Assembly: GCF_000819565.1 (NCBI RefSeq)
Contig: NZ_CP004393.1
Location: 2,108,001 to 2,172,000 of the forward strand
Origin: Celeribacter indicus
GTDB lineage: Bacteria; Pseudomonadota; Alphaproteobacteria; Rhodobacterales; Rhodobacteraceae
Direction of reading: 5' to 3'
DNA length: 64,000 nucleotides
Shown in pieces: positions 58,373 through 64,000 of this stretch. The notes under the pieces were generated by a model. That model was given only the letters and a program-made list of their open reading frames with translations, was not told the origin of the DNA and ran no database searches. Made by a program: the position numbers and the translations under genes. Each line of letters starts with the position of its first letter. Within the stretch, counting starts at the first letter, position 1.

Positions 58373-58450
58373 TCGGGAAGGGAATGTCGGCACTCGAGAA
58401 AAGACCCCGAGCCAAATCGGGACGGACCTCCTCAGCCAACGGGAAAACAC

Positions 58451-59950
58451 ATGAACGCACTCAATCGCACTGTATTACGGGCCACGCTGTCGCGTGCGCT
58501 CGTCGCGGCCCTCTTGACGGTGCCGGCCGTGCCGCTCCAGGCCGCCGGGATCACCATCGCCATCGGGTCCGAGCCGACCACCCTCGATCCGCAGCAACGC
58601 GACGACGGCGCCGAACGTGCGGTCACCGACAATATCTTCGAGACGCTGCTCGCGCGGACGCCGGAGGGCGCGCTGGAGCCGGGGCTCGCGGCGGAGATGC
58701 CGACGCAGGTGGACAATCTGACATGGGAATTCCGGCTCCGCCCGGATGTGACCTTCACCAATGGCGAACCTTTGGACGCCGCGGCCGTCGTGGCCTCGGT
58801 GGAGCGCATCATCGACCCCGAATACAACTCTGAACAGATGGCCTATCTCGGCACGATCGAGGGGGCGGAGGCGGTGGACGAGCTGACGGTCCGCGTCCGC
58901 ACGACCCAGCCCGATCCGGTGCTGCCCGCCCGGATGTACTGGATGAAGATCGTGCCCGCCACCTATTCCTCCGATCCCGGCTTCGGGACCAGTCCCGTGG
59001 GCACGGGGCCCTACATGTTCTCCGACTGGGCGCGGGGCGAGGGCATCACGCTCGTGCGCAACGAGGACTACTGGGGCGAGGCGCCGGCGATCGACGATGT
59101 CACCTATCGCTTCGTGAGCGAGGCGGGGACGCGGCTTTCGGGGCTGATGGCGGGCGAGCTCGACCTGATCCGCAACCTCTATCCGGAATTCGCCGCGGCG
59201 GTGCCCGACGCGATCACGGCGCCGGGGCTCGAGACCTCGACCCTCGTCCTGTCGACCGCGAACCCGGTCACGCAGGACCCGCGGGTGCGCAAGGCGATGA
59301 ACCTCGCCATCGACCGCAAGGCGCTGGCCGAAAGCCTGTTCGTCGGCAATGCCCTGCCCGCGAAGGGCCAGCTCGTCAATCCGCGGAGTTTCGGCTTCAA
59401 CGAGAGCCTGCCGGACTACGACTACGATCCCGAGGGGGCGAAGGCCCTGATCGAGGAGGCGGGCGCGGCCGGCAAGACCATCACGCTCGTGGGGGAATCC
59501 GGCCGCTGGCTCAAGGACCGCGAGCTGATCGAGGCGGTCGGCGCCTACTGGTCCGAAATCGGCCTGAACGTCGATATCCGCATCGAGGAATTCGGCACCT
59601 ATCTCGACCAGCTCTTCGACAAGGAGAACCGGCCGGACGCGATCTTCGTCACCAATTCCGACGAACTGCTCGACGCCGACCGCCCGCTCACCGCGGCGCT
59701 CGAATACGGCGCGAGCTATGCGTCCAACGAGGACGAGGACATGGCCACGAAGATCCGGGCGGCGCGGTCGGAGACCGACGTCGAGGCGCGCAAGGCGCTC
59801 TATGCCGAGATCACCTCGAAAGCCTTCGAGCTCGACTATCTCGCGCCGCTGCTCAACCAGGAGGACATCTACGGCCTGAGCGACCGGCTGGAGTGGACGC
59901 CGCGCATCGACGCGAAGCTCCTGGTCAAGGAGATGTCGGTCGCGGAGTGA
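58451..59950 (+). CDS. Dipeptide/oligopeptide ABC importer, binding protein (DppA-like)
   Basis: A 499-residue periplasmic protein of the SBP_bac_5 family. A signal peptide of about 31 residues ends near PLQAA. The family blocks are ITIAIGSEPTTLDPQQRDDGAERAVTDNIFETLLAR, NLTWEFRLRPDVTFTNGEPLDAAAVVASVERI, FGTSPVGTGPYMFSDW and QDPRVRKAMNLAIDRKALAESLFVGNALPAKGQL. It binds dipeptides, oligopeptides or similar molecules such as opines or oligosaccharide-like ligands. It is the first gene of a complete five-gene operon. The promoter at 58343 and palindromes upstream suggest control at transcription. Confidence 0.88.
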   Translation: MNALNRTVLRATLSRALVAALLTVPAVPLQAAGITIAIGSEPTTLDPQQRDDGAERAVTDNIFETLLARTPEGALEPGLAAEMPTQVDNLTWEFRLRPDVTFTNGEPLDAAAVVASVERIIDPEYNSEQMAYLGTIEGAEAVDELTVRVRTTQPDPVLPARMYWMKIVPATYSSDPGFGTSPVGTGPYMFSDWARGEGITLVRNEDYWGEAPAIDDVTYRFVSEAGTRLSGLMAGELDLIRNLYPEFAAAVPDAITAPGLETSTLVLSTANPVTQDPRVRKAMNLAIDRKALAESLFVGNALPAKGQLVNPRSFGFNESLPDYDYDPEGAKALIEEAGAAGKTITLVGESGRWLKDRELIEAVGAYWSEIGLNVDIRIEEFGTYLDQLFDKENRPDAIFVTNSDELLDADRPLTAALEYGASYASNEDEDMATKIRAARSETDVEARKALYAEITSKAFELDYLAPLLNQEDIYGLSDRLEWTPRIDAKLLVKEMSVAE

Positions 59951-60030
59951 TCCCGGCCGGCCCGCGAACCCGCAGGCAAAGCGGCCGGGGCCGCTCTGCC
60001 TCCCGCAATCCAGAGATATGGGACGCACTC

Positions 60031-60951
60031 ATGGGGACGTTCATTTTGAGAAGAGCTTTCCAAGGCCTTCTCGTGGTGCTCGGCGTGACGATCGTCGTGT
60101 TCGTCGCGACACGGCTGATCGGGGATCCGGCCAAGGTCATGCTGCCGCTGTCGGCGAGCGATGCGCAGCGCGCCGCCTTCGAGGCGCAGTTCGGCCTCGA
60201 CCGGCCGATGGGGGAGCAGTTCTTCAGCTTCATCGGCGATCTGCTCACCTTCGATTTCGGCGACAGCATGTGGCAGCGCCGCCCGGCGCTCGACGTGGTG
60301 ACGGGGAAACTGCCGAAGACGCTGGAGCTGATCGCGGCGGGGCTCCTGCTGGCGGCCGTGGTGGGCATTCCGCTCGGCGCGCTCGCCGCGATCCGGCCGG
60401 ACGGGATCTTCGACCGGGGGATCGTGGGGCTGAGCCTCCTCGGCCTCTCGGTGCCGCAGTTCTGGCTCGGCCTCCTGCTCATCATGGTCTTTGCCGTGAG
60501 CCTCGGCTGGCTGCCGACCTCCGGGACGGGCAGTCCCGCGCATCTCGTCCTGCCGGCGGTCACGCTCGCGGTGCCGGCGATGGCGCGGATCATGATGCTG
60601 GTGCGGTCCTCGGTGATCAACGAGCTGAACCAGCAATACGTGCGCACCGCGAAGGCGCGGGGGCTGCCCTTCCTGCGGGTGCTGTTCCGGCACGCGATGC
60701 GCAACACGCTCGTGCCCGTGCTCACCCTCACCGGCTGGGAGGTGATCAGCGCATGGGCGGGCTACACGGTGGTGGTGGAGACGGTCTTCGCCTGGCCCGG
60801 CCTCGGGCTCACGGCGATGAAGGCCATCGACCAGAGCGACCTGTTCCTGCTCCAGGCCATCGTCTTCGTCGTCGCCGTCGGCATCGTGCTCGTGAACATC
60901 GCGCTCGATGTCGTCTTCAAGCTCATCGACCCGCGCATCAGGGAGGCCTGA
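60031..60951 (+). CDS. Dipeptide-type ABC importer, permease DppB-like
   Basis: A 306-residue permease. The classic DppB/OppB start is FILRRAFQGLLVVLGVTIVVFVATRLIGDPA, with the extended periplasmic loop (FGLDRPMGEQFFSFIGDLLTFDFGDSMW) and the EAA region YVRTAKARGLPFLRVLFRHAMRNTLVPVLTLTG. About six helices are expected. The ATG at 60031 is 80 nt after the binding-protein stop. It pairs with the DppC-like subunit 3 nt downstream. Confidence 0.9.
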   Translation: MGTFILRRAFQGLLVVLGVTIVVFVATRLIGDPAKVMLPLSASDAQRAAFEAQFGLDRPMGEQFFSFIGDLLTFDFGDSMWQRRPALDVVTGKLPKTLELIAAGLLLAAVVGIPLGALAAIRPDGIFDRGIVGLSLLGLSVPQFWLGLLLIMVFAVSLGWLPTSGTGSPAHLVLPAVTLAVPAMARIMMLVRSSVINELNQQYVRTAKARGLPFLRVLFRHAMRNTLVPVLTLTGWEVISAWAGYTVVVETVFAWPGLGLTAMKAIDQSDLFLLQAIVFVVAVGIVLVNIALDVVFKLIDPRIREA

Positions 60952-60954
60952 GCC

Positions 60955-61923
60955 ATGACATCCACCCTGACGACCCCTGGCGCGGCGCCGCTCCGGCAGC
61001 GCCTCCGCACGCAGCTCGTCCCCGCGGGGCGGTTCCTTGCCGAACTCTGGCGCGACAAGGCGGGCTTTGCCGGTTTCGCCTTTCTCGTCCTGCTGACGTT
61101 CGCCGCGATCTTCGCCCCGCTCATCGCGCCGCACGATCCGGCGGCGCAATCCGTCATGGCGCGGCTGAAGCCGCCGGTCTGGATGGAGGGCGGTGTCGCG
61201 GGGCATCTGCTCGGCACGGACATGCTCGGGCGCGACATCTTCTCCCGGCTTCTCTACGGCGCGCGCTCCTCGCTGCTCGTCTCCGTCTCCGTGGTCGCGC
61301 TGGCGGGCAGTTTCGGCGTGATCGCGGGGCTCGTCGCGGGCTACAAGGGCGGCCTCACCGAGGCGGTGATCATGCGCATCGTCGACGTGCAGGTCGCCTT
61401 TCCCGGCCTGCTCCTGACGCTCCTGCTCGTGGCGGTGATCGGGCCGTCGACGCCGACCATCATCGTCGTGCTCGCCTTCTCCAACTGGATGATCTACACG
61501 CGCGTCGTGCGCGGGATCGTCCTGAGCCTGCGCCAGACCCCGTTCATCGAGGCGGCGGAGGTGGTGGGCTGCAAGAGCTCGCGCATCATCCTGCGGCATA
61601 TCCTGCCGAACCTGATCGCGCCGCTCCTGACCCTCGGCATCCTCGAATTCACCAACATCATCCTCGCGGAGGCGGCGCTGTCCTTCCTCGGCCTGGGTGT
61701 CCAGCCGCCGGCGACGAGCTGGGGCCTCGATGTGGCCGGGGGCAAGAATTACATGATGATCGCCTGGTGGCCGATCACCTTTCCCGGCCTCTGCATCGCG
61801 CTGACGGTGCTTTCCATCAACCTCTTCGCCAACTGGCTGCGGGTCACCACGGAACCCGCCGAACGCGAGAAGCGCTATGCGCGCGGCCGTGCCGCGAAGC
61901 TGCGGCGCATGAAACGGGTCTGA
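60955..61923 (+). CDS. Dipeptide-type ABC importer, permease DppC-like
   Basis: A 322-residue permease. A cytoplasmic N-terminus precedes LWRDKAGFAGFAFLVLLTFAAIFAPLIAPHDP. The diagnostic block HLLGTDMLGRDIFSRLLYGARSSLLVSV follows, then an EAA loop (EAAEVVGCKSSRIILRHILPNLIAPLLTLGILEFTNIILAEAALSFLGLGVQPPATSWG). A GGAGG site precedes the start. It forms a heterodimer with the DppB-like subunit. Confidence 0.92.
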   Translation: MTSTLTTPGAAPLRQRLRTQLVPAGRFLAELWRDKAGFAGFAFLVLLTFAAIFAPLIAPHDPAAQSVMARLKPPVWMEGGVAGHLLGTDMLGRDIFSRLLYGARSSLLVSVSVVALAGSFGVIAGLVAGYKGGLTEAVIMRIVDVQVAFPGLLLTLLLVAVIGPSTPTIIVVLAFSNWMIYTRVVRGIVLSLRQTPFIEAAEVVGCKSSRIILRHILPNLIAPLLTLGILEFTNIILAEAALSFLGLGVQPPATSWGLDVAGGKNYMMIAWWPITFPGLCIALTVLSINLFANWLRVTTEPAEREKRYARGRAAKLRRMKRV

Positions 61924-61953
61924 CCTCCGGGCAGGCCGGAAAGAGATAAAGCA

Positions 61954-62973
61954 ATGGCATACGCACATCCCACTCCGATCCTCGAACTCCGCGACCTCTG
62001 CGTGGAATTCGACACGATGGCGGGGCTCGTTCAGGGGCTCCGCGGGGTTTCGCTGTCCCTCATGCCGGGGGAGACGCTCGCGCTGGTCGGGGAAAGCGGC
62101 TCCGGCAAGAGCGTCACCGCACAGGCGATCATGGGCCTGATCGGGCTTCCGGGGCGCATCGCCTCGGGCGACATCCTGTGGAAGGGGCAGTCGCTCCTGA
62201 CCGCCGAGGGACGAAGGACCGCGCAAAGGCTGCGGGGCAAGTCGCTGTCGATGGTGTTCCAGGACCCGATGACCTCGCTCAACCCGCTGATGACGATCGG
62301 CGCCCATCTCGTCGAGGTGCTGCGCCGGCACATGAAACTGTCGAAGGCCGCCGCCTTCGCGCGCGGGGTCGAGTTGCTCGATGCCGTCGGCATCACCGAG
62401 CCGCGCCGCCGCATGGGACAGTATCCGCACGAATTCTCCGGCGGGATGCGCCAGCGGGTGATGATCGCCCTCGCCATCGCCTGCGAGCCGGAGCTGCTGA
62501 TCGCGGACGAGCCGACCACCGCGCTCGACGTGACGATCCAGGCGCAGGTGCTCGATCTTCTGGCCGATCTCCAGACATCCATGGGGCTGTCGATCCTGCT
62601 CATCACCCATGACCTCGGCATCGTCGCGGGCCTGTGCGAAAAGGTGGCGGTGATGTATGCCGGATCCATCGTCGAGGCGGGCACGGCGCGGACGGTCTTC
62701 GGACAGGCCGAACATCCCTATACCCAGGGGCTCATCCGCTCGACCCCGCGGCTCGACGACCGGCGCGAGCGGCTCGTCGCCATCGACGGGGCGCCGCCGA
62801 GCCTGCTCGACCCGCCGAAGGGCTGCGCCTTCCAGTCGCGCTGCCCGGTGGCCTCGCGCAAATGCGACACCACGCCCGTGCGGCAACGGACGCCCGAGGG
62901 CGGATCGGTCTCCTGCTGGACACCGGCGGTCCCGGCATGGTCGGAACCGGCACCGGAGGCGCGGGCGCGATGA
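61954..62973 (+). CDS. Dipeptide-type ABC importer, ATPase DppD-like
   Basis: A 339-residue ATPase of the DppD/OppD class: Walker A GESGSGKS, Q-loop MVFQDPMTSLNPLMTIG, signature FSGGMRQRVMIALAI, Walker B LLIADEPTTALDVTIQAQ, and the H-loop near LLITHDLGIVAGLCE. The C-terminal oligopeptide-ATPase extension carries the cysteine cluster CAFQSRCPVASRKC. It overlaps the next ATPase gene by 4 nt. Confidence 0.92.
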   Translation: MAYAHPTPILELRDLCVEFDTMAGLVQGLRGVSLSLMPGETLALVGESGSGKSVTAQAIMGLIGLPGRIASGDILWKGQSLLTAEGRRTAQRLRGKSLSMVFQDPMTSLNPLMTIGAHLVEVLRRHMKLSKAAAFARGVELLDAVGITEPRRRMGQYPHEFSGGMRQRVMIALAIACEPELLIADEPTTALDVTIQAQVLDLLADLQTSMGLSILLITHDLGIVAGLCEKVAVMYAGSIVEAGTARTVFGQAEHPYTQGLIRSTPRLDDRRERLVAIDGAPPSLLDPPKGCAFQSRCPVASRKCDTTPVRQRTPEGGSVSCWTPAVPAWSEPAPEARAR

Positions 62974-63998
62974 CCGACCTGTCCAACCGTTTCGCCACCG
63001 CGCGCGCCGTCGCGCCGCAGCAGCCCCTCCTGTCGGTGCGGGGGCTCGGCGTCACCTTCGAGGGCGGGCGCGAGGGGCTCTGGGGCCCGCCGCACAAGGT
63101 GCCGGCGCTCGAGAACATCACCTTCGACCTCGACCGCGGCCGGACGCTCGGGCTGGTGGGCGAATCCGGCTCCGGCAAATCGACGCTGGGCCGCGCCATC
63201 CTGCGGCGCCTGCCGCTGTCGGAGGGGCGGGTGATCTTCGACGGCAAGGATATCTCCCATGTGAAGGGCGAGGCGCTGCGCCGCCTCACCCGCGACATCC
63301 AGCTCATCTTCCAGGATCCCTATACCAGCCTCAATCCGCGCATGAAGGTGCTCGAACTCGTGGCCGAGCCGCTTCTGGTGCATGGCCTCGTGTCCTCGCT
63401 CGAGGAGGCGCGCGACCAGGTGGGCGAGCTCCTGCGCCTCGTGAACCTGCCGCCAGAGGCGCTCGACCGCTTCCCGCACGGCTTCTCCGGCGGGCAGCGG
63501 CAGCGGATCGGCATCGCCAGGGCGCTCGCGCTCCGGCCGCGGCTGATCATCGCCGACGAGCCGGTCTCCGCGCTCGACGTCTCGGTGCGCGCGCAGGTGG
63601 TCAACCTGATGCAGGATCTCCAGCAGGAGCTGGGGCTGACCTATGTCTTCATCGCCCACGACCTCTCCGTCGTGCGCCATATCTCCCACGAGATCGCGAT
63701 CCTGCACCGCGGCCGCATGGTGGAGATGGCCGGGCGGGACGCGATCTACGACGCGCCGGAGCATCCCTATACCCGGATCCTGCTATCCGCCGTGCCGGAA
63801 CCCGATCCCGCGCTGCGGCGCAACGGCGGCAACGCCCCGCAGGCGCATCGCCCGCCGGTGCTGAACGAGGAGGGGCCGGGCTGCCGCTACCGCGACTGCT
63901 GCGAAAAGGCGGGCGGCCATTGCCAGCGGGAGGCGCCCCCCTTCGCCAGGCACGGCGGCGGGCGCTGGGCCTCCTGCTGGCACGTCTCCACCGACTGA
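62970..63998 (+). CDS. Dipeptide-type ABC importer, ATPase DppF-like
   Basis: A 342-residue ATPase of the DppF/OppF class: Walker A GESGSGKST, Q-loop LIFQDPYTSLNPRMKVLE, signature FSGGQRQRIGIARAL, Walker B LIIADEPVSALDVSVRAQV, and IAHDLSVVRHISHE. The C-terminal Cys-rich end is GCRYRDCCEKAGGHC. It completes the five-gene importer and stops 2 bp before the window edge. Translational overlap with the DppD-like gene fits heterodimer formation. Confidence 0.92.
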   Translation: MTDLSNRFATARAVAPQQPLLSVRGLGVTFEGGREGLWGPPHKVPALENITFDLDRGRTLGLVGESGSGKSTLGRAILRRLPLSEGRVIFDGKDISHVKGEALRRLTRDIQLIFQDPYTSLNPRMKVLELVAEPLLVHGLVSSLEEARDQVGELLRLVNLPPEALDRFPHGFSGGQRQRIGIARALALRPRLIIADEPVSALDVSVRAQVVNLMQDLQQELGLTYVFIAHDLSVVRHISHEIAILHRGRMVEMAGRDAIYDAPEHPYTRILLSAVPEPDPALRRNGGNAPQAHRPPVLNEEGPGCRYRDCCEKAGGHCQREAPPFARHGGGRWASCWHVSTD

Positions 63999-64000
63999 GC

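Larger units (their letters stand above)
57871..58450. other. Long intergenic region between the SDR/TauE operon and the dipeptide operon
   Basis: 580 bp between two divergent operons. No recognisable gene was found; short open frames have no family features. It holds a promoter for the SDR operon (58018-58046), an overlapping GntR-like site, a repeated CGCAATATAT-containing element (58113 and 58271), and a TTGACA promoter for the dipeptide operon (58343). About 58010-58290 contains several AT-rich patches, unlike its surroundings. Confidence 0.55.

Noticed and set aside
59869..62886. A 1005-codon minus-strand frame across the dipeptide operon
   Set aside because: Antisense artefact of GC-rich codon bias; no recognisable domains.
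1..64000. CRISPR arrays, insertion sequences, tRNA or rRNA genes
   Set aside because: No regularly spaced repeats, transposase-like proteins with terminal repeats, or RNA-gene signatures were seen.

Overview
The window is 64 kb of very GC-rich DNA with tightly packed genes. Many genes overlap at ATGA or TGATG junctions. The gene content is typical of Alphaproteobacteria: TRAP transporters, NitT/TauT and dipeptide ABC importers, GcvA-type LysR and LacI regulators, and a TauE exporter. A Rhodobacterales (Rhodobacteraceae) relative is the best guess. That is inferred from content, because there is no rRNA, tRNA or housekeeping marker here. Sixty protein genes are supported. With no core genes and at least eight solute importers, the segment looks like accessory DNA, perhaps a chromid, a megaplasmid or a catabolic island.

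Layout. (1) 0-7.2 kb is a catecholate siderophore locus: an FepB-like binding protein (cut by the window edge), a siderophore-esterase-like hydrolase, an EntF-type synthetase, a free-standing aryl carrier protein and an EntE-type DHB-AMP ligase. (2) 7.5-10.9 kb holds a TRAP transporter and a cytochrome b561. (3) 11.2-13.7 kb holds a TonB-dependent receptor and a MarR regulator. (4) 14.1-21.1 kb holds a peroxiredoxin-like protein, an FAD flavoprotein, a two-cluster ferredoxin, a sulfonate-type ABC importer and an MFS exporter. (5) 21.2-26.1 kb holds a second TRAP transporter, a divergent shikimate-dehydrogenase-like enzyme and a LysR regulator. (6) 26.2-31.2 kb holds a tandem GNAT protein, a polar amino acid ABC importer, a GST-like protein and an adenine-deaminase-type enzyme.

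(7) 31.5-36.4 kb and (8) 36.7-41.6 kb are two NitT/TauT importer cassettes. The first carries an isopenicillin-N-synthase-like 2OG oxygenase and the second an arylsulfotransferase-family protein, and each has its own LacI repressor gene. (9) 41.6-52.2 kb is an oxygenase island: a LysR gene, a 2OG oxygenase, two binding proteins, an ATPase, an unusual fused two-domain permease, both subunits of a Rieske ring-hydroxylating oxygenase, a SnoaL-like protein, a PhyH oxygenase and a second LysR gene. (10) 52.3-56.2 kb holds a DadA-like dehydrogenase, a tryptophan-2-monooxygenase-like flavoenzyme and an aspartate-dehydrogenase-like enzyme. (11) 56.3-57.9 kb holds a TauE/SafE exporter and an SDR that lacks its catalytic Tyr. 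(12) 58.4-64 kb is a complete dipeptide-type ABC operon.

How they work together. The left end makes, exports or recovers a DHB-serine siderophore. The rest mainly imports and oxidises small organic acids, amino acids and probably N- or S-containing organic molecules, with a local regulator next to most transport operons. The cassettes most likely to hold undescribed biochemistry are the flavoprotein/ferredoxin/importer operon at 14-19.6 kb and the oxygenase island at 42.7-51.2 kb. Their substrates cannot be read from sequence alone.
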